The notes below the pieces were generated by a model, which saw only the letters and a list, made by a program, of their open reading frames with translations, had not been told where the DNA came from and searched no databases. Made by a program: the position numbers and the translations under genes. Source: Faecalibacterium taiwanense (lineage in GTDB: Bacteria; Bacillota; Clostridia; Oscillospirales; Ruminococcaceae). From it: a stretch of DNA of 64,000 nucleotides. Location: assembly GCF_036632915.2 (NCBI RefSeq), contig NZ_CP155552.1, positions 2,108,001-2,172,000 of the forward strand, written 5' to 3'. This document shows, piece after piece, positions 1 through 8,652 of the stretch. Each line of letters begins with the position of its first letter. Positions within the stretch are counted from its first letter, which is position 1.

Positions 1-124
1 AGAAACGAAACGCTTGCCGGACTGCCAAAGGCCCCATCTCCGAGGACGACTTCCCCCGGCCGGGGGAAGATGTCACCGTAGGTGACAAAAAGGGGAATCT
101 GTCTGCGAAGCAGACTGGGGGAGT
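1..124. repeat. Interspersed hairpin repeat, cut by window edge
   Basis: Palindromic intergenic sequence ending in GGGGGAGTT directly before the rdgB stop codon. It contains nested inverted repeats (CTTCCCCCGGCCGGGGGAAG; GTCTGCGAAGCAGAC). It shares blocks with the repeats at 22202-22383 and 31312-31448, including ACTGCCAAAGG and GGGGGAGTT. It belongs to the AACTCC-ended subfamily of the repeat family described in the findings; the left end lies outside the window. Confidence 0.75.
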
Positions 125-760
125 TCATTCTGCCAGAAATCCCGGCAGCTGCTGTTCCAGCACCGCCAGCGCATTGCCGCGGTGGCTGATGGCATCCTTT
201 TCATCCGGGGTCAGCTGGGCGTAGCTGCGGCCCTCGGTGTTGGGGCGCTTATCGTGCTTTCCCACGCCGCAGTCGGTGGGGATGAACAGCGGATCGTAGC
301 CAAAGCCGTAGTCCCCGCACAGCCGCTCAAAGGCGATGCTGCCCGGGCACTCGCCCATGCAGGTCAGATGCCGCCCATCCGGCAGGATGAAGCACACCGC
401 GGACACGAATTTTGCACCCCGCTGCCCGGCAGGCACAGCCTGCATGGCGTCCAGAAGCTTGTCGTTGTTGGCTTCGTCGTCGCCGTGGCGGCCGCAGTAG
501 CGGGCACTGTAGACGCCAGGCGCACCGCCCAGCGCCTCCACGCACAGGCCGGAGTCATCGGCGATGGTGGGCAGGCCGCATGCCTTGCAGATGGTTTCAG
601 CCTTGATGAGGGCGTTCTCGGCAAAGGTGGTGCCGGTCTCCTCCGGCTCGATGGTGATGCCCAGCTGCTTCTGGCTGACCACCTCGTGGCCCTGCGCTTC
701 CAGAATGCGGCGCAGTTCGCGGAGCTTTCCGGCGTTGCCGGTAGCTGCACAAATTTTCAT
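125..760 (-). CDS. rdgB: XTP/dITP diphosphatase (non-canonical purine NTP pyrophosphatase)
   Basis: A 211-residue HAM1/RdgB-family enzyme that hydrolyses dITP, dXTP and ITP to monophosphates, keeping deaminated purines out of DNA. The N-terminal nucleotide-binding motif ATGNAGKLRE, the central ADDSGLCVEALGGAPG and the late FGYDPLF motif are all present, and the length is normal. The ATG is preceded by GGAAGGAG at good spacing. It is the last gene of the minus-strand run plsX-rnc-smc-ftsY, separated from ftsY by a half repeat, so it may be cotranscribed. A hairpin repeat begins right at its stop codon. Confidence 0.95.
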   Translation of the reverse strand: MKICAATGNAGKLRELRRILEAQGHEVVSQKQLGITIEPEETGTTFAENALIKAETICKACGLPTIADDSGLCVEALGGAPGVYSARYCGRHGDDEANNDKLLDAMQAVPAGQRGAKFVSAVCFILPDGRHLTCMGECPGSIAFERLCGDYGFGYDPLFIPTDCGVGKHDKRPNTEGRSYAQLTPDEKDAISHRGNALAVLEQQLPGFLAE

Positions 761-780
761 CTTAATACTCCTTCCGCTTT

Positions 781-849
781 CAAAGCTCGCCCCTTTGGGA
801 GAGCTCCGTCTCCGCGCCGCTGCAAGCGGACGGAACGGTGAGAGGGTTC
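781..849. repeat. Single half of the interspersed hairpin repeat
   Basis: AAAGCTCGCCCCTTTGGGAG then a hairpin and the terminal block GAGAGGGTTC, matching the right half of the doublets at 8515-8650 and 14411-14545. Only one half is present. It fills the gap between rdgB and ftsY. Confidence 0.7.
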
Positions 850-853
850 TATT

Positions 854-1804
854 TTAGTGCTTCCACTGGCGCGGGAGCAGCTCTTCCACAAAGCCCTCCG
901 GGGTAAAGGGCAGCAGGTCGTCGATGCCCTCGCCCACGCCGATGAAGCGCACCGGCAGGCCCAGACGCTGCTTGACCGCTACCACGCAGCCGCCCTTGGC
1001 GGTGCCGTCCAGCTTGGTCAGGATGATGCCGGTAGCATCTGCAGCCTTGCAGAATTCCTTGGCCTGACTGATGGCGTTCTGGCCGGTGATGGCATCCAGC
1101 ACCAGCAGCGTTTCAAGGCTGGCTTCCGGGCTGGCCTTCTTGACGCTGCGGCTGATCTTGGAAAGCTCTGCCATCAGGTTTGCCTTGTTGTGCAGACGGC
1201 CTGCGGTGTCGGCAATGACCATGTCATAACCACGTGCGGTGGCAGACTTTACGGTGTCGAAAATGACAGCCGCCGGGTCTGCGCCCTCGCCTGCGCTCAC
1301 AATGGGCACACCGGCGCGGTCAGCCCAGATCTCCAGCTGTTCGCTGGCTGCAGCACGGAAGGTATCGCCTGCGGCCAGCATCACCTTTTTGCCCTCGCGG
1401 GTGTAGTGATCGGCCAGCTTTGCAATGCTGGTGGTCTTGCCCACGCCGTTCACGCCAATGACCAGAATGACGGCCGGCTTGCCGGAAAGATCCATCTCGG
1501 CATCCGGTGTCATTTCCTCGGCAATGATGTCGCGCAGGGCATCCGCCGCCTCTTCGCCGGTCTTCAGGCCCTTTTCGTGCACACGGTCGCGCAGCTTATC
1601 CACCAGACGCACGGCCACCTCGCCGCCCACATCTGCAAGGATGAGCTGCTCTTCCAGATCATCGTACATATCATCGTCGATGACGCTGCCGGTGAGGGTG
1701 TTGAGGATATTGCCCCAGAAACCGGTGCGGGTCTTTTCCAGACCCGTTTTCATTTTTTCCTGTTCTTTTTCTTTGTTTTTCTTGCCAAATCCGAAGAACC
1801 CCAT
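854..1804 (-). CDS. ftsY: Signal recognition particle receptor FtsY
   Basis: A 316-residue SRP receptor GTPase that docks SRP-ribosome complexes at the membrane. A short charged N-terminal segment of about 30 residues, rich in K and E, is followed by the four-helix N domain and the G domain. Visible motifs are the P-loop [28 protein letters not shown] (G3) and [10 protein letters not shown] (G4/G5 region). The long acidic A domain of E. coli FtsY is missing, as is normal in Firmicutes. The start has the Shine-Dalgarno GGAGGA. It lies 31 bp downstream of smc, the usual Firmicutes order rnc-smc-ftsY. Confidence 0.97.
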   Translation of the reverse strand: MGFFGFGKKNKEKEQEKMKTGLEKTRTGFWGNILNTLTGSVIDDDMYDDLEEQLILADVGGEVAVRLVDKLRDRVHEKGLKTGEEAADALRDIIAEEMTPDAEMDLSGKPAVILVIGVNGVGKTTSIAKLADHYTREGKKVMLAAGDTFRAAASEQLEIWADRAGVPIVSAGEGADPAAVIFDTVKSATARGYDMVIADTAGRLHNKANLMAELSKISRSVKKASPEASLETLLVLDAITGQNAISQAKEFCKAADATGIILTKLDGTAKGGCVVAVKQRLGLPVRFIGVGEGIDDLLPFTPEGFVEELLPRQWKH

Positions 1805-1835
1805 GGTGTCCTCCTATCTTTTTCTTTAATATATA

Positions 1836-4800
1836 TCAGGAAACCAGCGTTGCGTCAACCTGTTCCAGATCAAGCTTGAGCAGCTTGGACACGCCGTCCT
1901 CCTGCATGGTAACGCCGTAAAGCACATTCGCGGCTTCCATTGTGCCGCGGCGGTGGGTGATGACGATGAACTGGGTCTTGTCGCTCACCCGGCGTAAGTA
2001 CTGGGCAAAACGCACCACATTGGCATCGTCCAGAGCGGCTTCGATCTCGTCCAGAATACAGAACGGGGCCGGGTTGACCGCCAGAATGGCAAAGTAGATG
2101 CTGATGGCCACCAGCGCCTGCTCGCCGCCGGAAAGCGCTTCCAGATTTTTGATCACCTTGCCCGGCGGTGCCACCCGGATGCCGATGCCGCAGGACAGCA
2201 CATCGCTTTCATCCTCCAGCACAAGGCTGGCTTCGCCGCCGCCGAACAGCTCGGTAAATACGCGGCCAAAGTTTTCGTTGATGGCGCGGAAGCTGTCGGA
2301 GAAGATCTCCCGCATCTGTGCCGAAAGCTTGGAGATCATGCGGGTCAGCTCATTGCGGCTTTCTTCCACATCGGTCACCTGATGCATCAGGGCATCGTAG
2401 CGGGCCTTGACCTCCTTGTATTCCTCGATGGCGCTCACATTCACGCTGCCAAGGGCGCGAATTTTGCCGCGCAGGTCGGCCACCTGTGCGCGCAGGGCCG
2501 TCAGGCTTTCAAACTCCACGCAAAGGTTCTCTGCCTGACTGACCGAGAGCTGATATTCATCCCACAGCTTTGCCACGGTCTGGTCGTACTCGGTCTCGGC
2601 AGCGGCCTTGCGCTCTGCAAGGCGGGCCATCTCGCGCCCCATTTCCTCGCGGCTGTCGGAGGATGTACGCGCCCGGCTCAGTGCCGCTGTTTCAGCCTGC
2701 TGGCGTTCCAGCCGCTGTTCCGTGGCTTCCCGGATTGCCTTTTCTTTTTGGGCGATCTCGGTCTGGCTGTCGGACTTTGCCTGCCGGATGGCTGCAATTT
2801 CTGCCCGGCAGCTCTCGCTGCGCTGTGCCAGTGCCCCAAGGCTTTCTTCCAGCGTGGCGCGGCGGGCAGCGGCATCCTGTGCCCGCTGTTGCAGTGCCGC
2901 GATCTGGCTGTAGGCCAGTTCTGCATCCTTCTGGCGGGTCACCTGTTCCAGCCGCTTTGCGCTGAGCTTTTGGCTCAGTTCGGTCTGCTGGACCACAAAG
3001 TTGTCGTCACCTTCGGCAATTCGGTTCATCTCCGCCGTCAGCAGGTCGATCTTTGCCGTCAGCCGGGCCTGCAGGCTGGCAGCTTCCTCTGCTTTGCCAC
3101 GGCTCTCTGTCATGGCCGCCTGCAAAGCGTCGATCTGCTGCTGGCCGTTGCTGCGAGCCGTTTCCAGCTGGGCGGCAGCAGCTTCCAGCCGCTTCTGCTC
3201 TGCCTCGGCACGCACTTTGTCGTTGGCGGCGGTGATTTGTTCACTGGCCGTGGCGGTCAGCTCTGCCTGAAGGGCATCTACCTGCTCTTTGCAGCGGTCG
3301 GTCTTTTCCTGTGCAGCAAGGCAGTCTTTTTGTAACTTGGCCGCTTTCACCCGCAGCTCTTCCATCTCCTGCTTGCGGGTGAACAGGCCTGCGCTGCGCT
3401 GGACGCTGCCGCCGGTAAAACTGCCGCCTGCATTGATCACCTGACCATCCATGGTCACGATCTTGCTGCGAAAGCCGTTGTCCCGCGCCACGCGAGAAGC
3501 TTCGTTGATGTCGTCCACCACGATGATGCGGCCCAGCAGGTTCGATACGATGTTGTCATACCGGCGGTCGGCCTGCACCAGACTGGAGGCAAGCCGTGCC
3601 GTACCGGAGAGTCGGCCACGGAACACGCCGGGCTGGACGGTATCCAGCGGCAGGAAGGTGGCGCGGCCTGCATTGTCATTGCGCAGCAGGGCAATGGCCG
3701 CTTTGGCAGCGGCTTCGTTCTCTACCACGATGTTCTGCAGCGCACCGCCCAGAGCCGTTTCCACAGCCACTTCACAGCCCGGCTCCACCTTTAAGATGGC
3801 GGACACCGGCCCGATGATGCCCCGCAGGCGGCGTGCACCGGCAGCACGCATGACGGCCTTGACCGAGTTTTGGTAGCCGTCCATGTTCTTTTCCAGTTCC
3901 CGCAGCACGGAAAGGCGCTGGCGGGCCGCATCCAGCTCACGGCCAAGGCACTGCTCTGCTGCGTCGGCATCGTCCAGCGCAGCCTTGCGGCCTTTCAGCT
4001 TAAGTTCCACGCCGGAACGGACATTTGCCAGCTGCTTCTCGTTTTCTTCCAGCATCCGGCGATACTTGATGGTGTCGTCCAGATCCTGCTTTGCTTCGTC
4101 CCGCTGGGCGGTGCTTTCCTGCACACTCTGCTCAAGGGCAGGCAGGCGCTGGCGGGCTGTTTCCCCGGCAGCTTCGGCAGCGGCCTGCGCCACCTGCGCT
4201 TCGGTGCGCCGGGCTGTCAGGCCGGCAAGTTCTGCTTTCAGGGTATCCTTGCGGGCACCGCTGGCACTGCTGGCATCGGTCAAACGTGCGATCTCCGCGT
4301 TCAGCGCCTCGATCTCTGCCGCCAGCTTTTCGCCCTCCGCTTCCATGGTCTTTGCCACGGCACGGTGGCGCTGCAAGGCGGCCTGTGCCTCGGTGCTGTC
4401 CTGTTCCCCGGCGCTGATCTCTTCCTGCAGGGATGCGGCGCTCTCCTCGTTGCGGAGGATGTCGTTTTCCAGCACAGCGATACGGCTTTCCGACCCGCTG
4501 ATCTGCTCGGTGATGCTGCGGATATCCCCATTCAGGCGCTCAACAGCAACCGTCAGCTGCTGTGCCTGCATCCGGATCTCCTCAGCCTCCTGCTCGGCGG
4601 CTTTCGTCTCCCGGTCAAAGCGCTCGTAGTCGGCCTGCGCTGTCTCGTAGTCCCGCACCTGCTGGCGCACGGCTTCGCGCGCGCGGTGCACACCGTCGGT
4701 CCACAGGGTCACTTCCAGCGTTTTGCGCTGTGCGGCCAGCTCGAGGAACTTTTCTGCCTTGGCGCTCTCTTTTTCCAGCGGGCCTACCCGGCTTTCCAGC

Positions 4801-5393
4801 TCACCAAGGATGTCCCGCAGGCGTTCAAGGTTTTCGCCCGCCGCAGCAAGGCGGCGTTCTGCCTCGGTCTTGCGGTAGCGGTACTTGGCAATGCCGCAGG
4901 CTTCCTCAAAGATCTCGCGGCGCTCACTGCTTTTTGCGGCCACGATCTCCGCAATGCGGCCCTGCCCGATCACCGAGTAGCCGTCGCGGCCAATGCCGGT
5001 ATCCAGCAAAAGTTCGTACACATCCTTCAACCGGCACACCTGCCCGTTGATGGTATACTCGCTGTCGCCGGAGCGGTAATATTTGCGGCCAATGGTCACT
5101 TCGTCCGCATCCACATCAAAGGTATGGTCTGCGTTATCCAGCGTCAGCCGCACCTGCGCAAAGCCCATGGCTCCGCGCCGCCGGGTGCCGCCGAAGATCA
5201 CGTCCTCCATCTTGCCTGCCGCGCGCAGCTGGCGGGAGCTGGTCTCGCCCAGCACCCAGCGCACTGCGTCCGAAAGGTTCGACTTGCCGGAGCCGTTGGG
5301 ACCTACCACGCCAGTAACGCCTGCGTCGAACCGAATTTTGACTTTATCGGGAAAGCTCTTGAAGCCCTGGATCTCCAGTTCCTTGAATACCAT
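1836..5393 (-). CDS. smc: Chromosome segregation ATPase SMC
   Basis: 1185 residues, the usual size for bacterial SMC. The N-terminal Walker A is GPNGSGKSNLSDAVRW; residues about 170-500 and 680-1020 form two coiled coils; the hinge lies at about 510-650, with a glycine-rich stretch near GGSFTGGS. The C-terminal ABC signature LSGGEQALVA and Walker B CILDEIEAALDD complete the ATPase head. It compacts and segregates the nucleoid with ScpAB, which are not in this window. The start codon is directly adjacent to the rnc stop, so the two are probably translationally coupled. Confidence 0.98.
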   Translation of the reverse strand: MVFKELEIQGFKSFPDKVKIRFDAGVTGVVGPNGSGKSNLSDAVRWVLGETSSRQLRAAGKMEDVIFGGTRRRGAMGFAQVRLTLDNADHTFDVDADEVTIGRKYYRSGDSEYTINGQVCRLKDVYELLLDTGIGRDGYSVIGQGRIAEIVAAKSSERREIFEEACGIAKYRYRKTEAERRLAAAGENLERLRDILGELESRVGPLEKESAKAEKFLELAAQRKTLEVTLWTDGVHRAREAVRQQVRDYETAQADYERFDRETKAAEQEAEEIRMQAQQLTVAVERLNGDIRSITEQISGSESRIAVLENDILRNEESAASLQEEISAGEQDSTEAQAALQRHRAVAKTMEAEGEKLAAEIEALNAEIARLTDASSASGARKDTLKAELAGLTARRTEAQVAQAAAEAAGETARQRLPALEQSVQESTAQRDEAKQDLDDTIKYRRMLEENEKQLANVRSGVELKLKGRKAALDDADAAEQCLGRELDAARQRLSVLRELEKNMDGYQNSVKAVMRAAGARRLRGIIGPVSAILKVEPGCEVAVETALGGALQNIVVENEAAAKAAIALLRNDNAGRATFLPLDTVQPGVFRGRLSGTARLASSLVQADRRYDNIVSNLLGRIIVVDDINEASRVARDNGFRSKIVTMDGQVINAGGSFTGGSVQRSAGLFTRKQEMEELRVKAAKLQKDCLAAQEKTDRCKEQVDALQAELTATASEQITAANDKVRAEAEQKRLEAAAAQLETARSNGQQQIDALQAAMTESRGKAEEAASLQARLTAKIDLLTAEMNRIAEGDDNFVVQQTELSQKLSAKRLEQVTRQKDAELAYSQIAALQQRAQDAAARRATLEESLGALAQRSESCRAEIAAIRQAKSDSQTEIAQKEKAIREATEQRLERQQAETAALSRARTSSDSREEMGREMARLAERKAAAETEYDQTVAKLWDEYQLSVSQAENLCVEFESLTALRAQVADLRGKIRALGSVNVSAIEEYKEVKARYDALMHQVTDVEESRNELTRMISKLSAQMREIFSDSFRAINENFGRVFTELFGGGEASLVLEDESDVLSCGIGIRVAPPGKVIKNLEALSGGEQALVAISIYFAILAVNPAPFCILDEIEAALDDANVVRFAQYLRRVSDKTQFIVITHRRGTMEAANVLYGVTMQEDGVSKLLKLDLEQVDATLVS

Positions 5394-6068
5394 TTACTTT
5401 TCCTTTATCACGCCCAGCAGCTTGAGCGCTTCTTTTGCGGCGCACTGCTCAGCGGCCTTTTTGCTGCGGCCTTCGCCACGGGCCACGCGGTCAGAGTTGA
5501 ACCGCACCGCCACCACGAAATGCTTGTCGTGATCCGGGCCGGACTCGCTTTCTACTACGTAGCTCAACCGCTCTTCCGGGTTCTGCTGCACGATCTCCTG
5601 CAGGCGGGTCTTGTAGTCGGCCTCGGCGTGCTTGCCCTCGGTGATAAAGGGCAGGATGAAGCTGCGGGCCACATCCATGCCGCCATCCAGATACAAAGCC
5701 GCGATCAGCGCTTCAAACGCATCGGACACAACGCTGGGGCGGGTGCGTCCGCCGCAGCGCTCCTCGCCGCGGCCAAGGCGCAGGTACTCGCCCAGATCGA
5801 TCTCCTGCGCGAACTGGAACAGTGCACCCTCGCTGACAAGGCTGGCGCGGATGCGGGTCAAATCGCCCTCCGGCCGGTCGGCATAGGCGTGGAACAGATA
5901 GTCTGCCGAGACGATCTGCAGCACGCTGTCGCCCAGAAATTCCAGCCGCTCGTTGTGCTTGACCGGGGTGCGGCTCTCGTTGGCATAGCTGGTATGGGTG
6001 AGCGCGATCTCCAGCAGCTCCGGGTTTTTGAACTTATAACCAATAATTGTTTCCAACTGATGGCTCAT
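5394..6068 (-). CDS. rnc: Ribonuclease III
   Basis: A 224-residue double-strand-specific endoribonuclease for rRNA precursor processing and RNA turnover. The catalytic signature NERLEFLGDSVL is at about 38-49, a second acidic cluster (SDAFEALIAALYLDGG) near 115-130, and a C-terminal double-stranded RNA-binding domain ends in a basic GRSKKAAEQCAAKEAL stretch. The stop codon abuts the smc start. plsX lies 18 bp upstream, without the fabD-fabG-acpP genes that separate plsX from rnc in Bacillus. Confidence 0.97.
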   Translation of the reverse strand: MSHQLETIIGYKFKNPELLEIALTHTSYANESRTPVKHNERLEFLGDSVLQIVSADYLFHAYADRPEGDLTRIRASLVSEGALFQFAQEIDLGEYLRLGRGEERCGGRTRPSVVSDAFEALIAALYLDGGMDVARSFILPFITEGKHAEADYKTRLQEIVQQNPEERLSYVVESESGPDHDKHFVVAVRFNSDRVARGEGRSKKAAEQCAAKEALKLLGVIKEK

Positions 6069-6086
6069 GGTCGTTTTTACTCCCTT

Positions 6087-7103
6087 TTATTCCTCAGTTT
6101 TCTGTGCCGCAGCCAGCTCGTCCAGCGCAGACTGCATGGTGCCGCACAGATCGTTCTCCACGCAGATCTTTGCCTGACGGATGGCGTTCTTGATGCCCTT
6201 GGCCTTGGAAGAGCCGTGGGCCTTGATGACCGGCTGCTTGGCCCCCAGGAAGGGTGCGCCGCCGTACTCCTCGCTGTCCATCTGGTGCTTCAGGTCTGCC
6301 ACGCTGCCCTTGAGCAGCAGATAGGCCAGCTTGCCGCCGAGGTTTGCGAGGAACATTTGTTTCAGCATGCCCAGCAGCATTTTTGCCACGCCCTCGGTCA
6401 GCTTGAGGATCACATTGCCGGTAAAGCCGTCGCACACCACCACATCCACTTCGCCACCCGGCACATCGCGGGGCTCGATGTTGCCCACAAAGCGGATGCC
6501 GGGGGTGGTCTTGAGCAGCTGGTGGGCTTCCTTGAGCATGGGGGTGCCCTTGCTCTCCTCCGCACCGTTGTTGGCCAGCGCCACGCTGGGGCTGCGGCGG
6601 CCCTCCACCTTATTCACATAGCAGCTGCCCATGACAGCGAACGCCGCCAGCATCTCAGGGCGGCACTCCACATTGGCACCGCAGTCCAGCAGCAGATAAG
6701 CCTGCTTTTTGGCGGGCACCATGGTAGCCAGAGCCGGGCGCTTGATGCCCTTGAGGGTGCGCACGATCAGGCTTGCGCCCACATGCAGCGCACCGGTGCT
6801 GCCGGCGGAAACAAAGGCATCACCCTTGCCGTCTTTCAGCATGTTCAAGCCCACCACGATGGAGGAATCCTTCTTCTGGCGGATGGCGCGAGCAGGCTCA
6901 TCGCACATATCGATGACCTCGGTGCAGTTCACCAGCTCAATGCCATCCAGCGGGATGCTGTTCTCCTGTGCGGTCCTGCGCACCAGCGCTTCGTCGCCCA
7001 CACCGACGACGGTGATGCCGTACTCTTTCACGGCCTGTGCGACACCCTCCAGCACAGCCAGAGGGGCGTTGTCGCCGCCCATCATATCCACGATAATCTT
7101 CAT
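6087..7103 (-). CDS. plsX: Phosphate acyltransferase PlsX
   Basis: 338 residues. PlsX makes acyl-phosphate from acyl-ACP and orthophosphate, the first step of PlsX/PlsY phosphatidic acid synthesis at the membrane. The start MKIIVDMMGGDNAP is diagnostic, with SAGSTGAL near 105 and VVCDGFTGNVILK near 230. The Shine-Dalgarno is GGGAGAA. It sits between trmFO and rnc on one strand with short gaps. Confidence 0.97.
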   Translation of the reverse strand: MKIIVDMMGGDNAPLAVLEGVAQAVKEYGITVVGVGDEALVRRTAQENSIPLDGIELVNCTEVIDMCDEPARAIRQKKDSSIVVGLNMLKDGKGDAFVSAGSTGALHVGASLIVRTLKGIKRPALATMVPAKKQAYLLLDCGANVECRPEMLAAFAVMGSCYVNKVEGRRSPSVALANNGAEESKGTPMLKEAHQLLKTTPGIRFVGNIEPRDVPGGEVDVVVCDGFTGNVILKLTEGVAKMLLGMLKQMFLANLGGKLAYLLLKGSVADLKHQMDSEEYGGAPFLGAKQPVIKAHGSSKAKGIKNAIRQAKICVENDLCGTMQSALDELAAAQKTEE

Positions 7104-7118
7104 AGCTTTTCTCCCTTC

Positions 7119-8494
7119 TTAAAGAGAAGTTTCATCCAGCCAGTGCTGGAAGCTGGCAACAGCGCGCTGAGCCTGTGCCATGTAACGCAGGCGCTTGTCC
7201 CGCGGGCGGCTCTCCTCCGGCAGCGGAGGAAGGATGCCCATATTCGCGCCCATGGGCTGGAAGTTCTTGTTCTCGGTGGTCAGGTACTGCACCAGCGCAC
7301 CGCACATAGTATCCACAGGCGGGGCGGGCAGTTCTTTGCCTTCCAGCCGGGCATACAGGCTGCGGGCCGCCAGCAGGCCGCAGGCAGCGCTTTCCATATA
7401 GCCCTCAAAGCCGGTGATCTGGCCCGCAAAGAACACATTGGGGTGTTCTTTCAGGCACAGCTGGGCGCTGAGCACCCGGGGCGCATCGAGGAAGGTGTTG
7501 CGGTGCATGACACCGTACCGCACAAACTCGGCATTTTCCAGCCCGGGGATCATGCTGAACACCCGCTTCTGTTCGCCCCACTTGAGGTTTGTCTGGAAGC
7601 CCACGATGTTATACAGGGTGCGCTCCTTGTTCTCGGCGCGCAGCTGTACATTGGCCCACGGACGGTGGCCGGTGTTGGGATTCACAAGGCCCACCGGGCG
7701 CAGGGGACCGAAGCGCATGGTGTCGGCACCCCGGGCGGCCATGATCTCGATGGGCATACAGCCCTCGTAGACCGTGACGGTGTCGGCCTTTTTGCCGTGG
7801 GCATCCGGGTCGGGCTGAGCAGACTGCTCGGCCCCGGTGTCAAAGTCGTGCAGCGGGGCACGCTCTGCCGAAGCGAGAGCTGCGTGGAAATTCTCGTACT
7901 CTTCCTTGTTGAAAGGGCAGTTCAGGTAGTCGGCCTCGCCCCGGTCATAGCGGGAGGCGGCAAACACCTTGTTGTAGTCCAGACTTTCGGCGGTGACGAT
8001 GGGGGCCACAGCATCGTAGAAGTGCAGCCGCTCGTCCCCAGTCAAGGCCCCGATCTCATCGGCCAGTGCGCCGTCGGTCAGGGGCCGGTGGCCACCAGAA
8101 TGGGGGCAGATGCATCGATGTGCTCCACCTGCTCCCGGTGGACGGTGATATTTTCACAGCTTTCCACCATGCGGGTCACTTCGGCGCTGAATGCATCGCG
8201 GTCCACCGCCAGCGCACCGCCAGCGGCCACGCGGGCCGTCTCGGCGGCATTCAGCAGCTGGCTGCCCATCCGGCGCATTTCTTCCTTCAGCAGGCCGGAA
8301 GCAGAGTCCAGCCGCTCAGCTTTCAGGCTGTTGGAGCAGATCAGCTCCGCAAAGCCTGCGCTTTTGTGTGCGGGCGAAAAATGCACGGGCTTCTGTTCGT
8401 ACAGGTCTACCTGCACGCCCTTGCCAGCCAGCCAGAGGGCGGCTTCACAGCCCGCAAGACCAGCGCCCAGAATGGTTATTCTATAATCGCTCAT
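7119..8494 (-). CDS. trmFO: Methylenetetrahydrofolate-tRNA-(uracil-5-)-methyltransferase TrmFO, one frameshift
   Basis: A folate- and FAD-dependent enzyme making m5U54 in the tRNA T-loop. The N-terminal part has the FAD-binding ILGAGLAGCEAALWLA and SPAHKSAGFAELICSNSLK; the C-terminal part has NCPFNKEEY, KERTLYNIVGFQTNL and AGQITGFEGYMES. Frame 1 stops after VATGP. Frame 2 continues as LTDGALADEIGALTGDE. The break is at a G4 run (8081-8084); one extra base restores 458 residues, the family's normal size. The start is ATG at 8494 (MSDYRITILG), preceded by GGAAA. An earlier in-frame GTG-type start at 8530 would add 12 residues unlike the family. Confidence 0.9.
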
Positions 8495-8514
8495 ATTACA
8501 GGTTTCCTTATTAC

Positions 8515-8650
8515 GAACCCTCTCAGTCATTGCCTTGCGGCAATGCCAGCTCTCCCGAGAGGGAGAGCTTTTGACCGAAAGGGAAACTTTATCGTCTCAA
8601 CTCAAAGCTCCCCCTTCGGGGGAGCTGGCGCGACAGCGCCTGAGAGGGTT
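8515..8650. repeat. REPIN-like inverted repeat doublet
   Basis: Two inverted halves. The left starts GAACCCTCTCAG, has the hairpin CATTGCC/GGCAATG and the hairpin AGCTCTCCC/GGGAGAGCT. The right is its reverse complement in form (AGCTCCCCC/GGGGGAGCT, then CTGAGAGGGTT). About 45 bp of spacer separate them. The doublet fills the gap between trmFO and topA, ending 2 bp from the topA stop codon. Confidence 0.85.
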
Positions 8651-8652
8651 AT

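Noticed and set aside
8078..8090. Phase variation of trmFO through a G run
   Set aside because: The run is only four bases, and six other genes show the same kind of single-base loss, which points to sequence error rather than a switch.
3870..8486. Very long plus-strand open frame of 1538 codons opposite smc, rnc and plsX
   Set aside because: It mirrors well-supported minus-strand genes, has shadow-like composition rich in H, Q, A and L, and no family motif. GC-rich sequence gives such antisense frames throughout the window.
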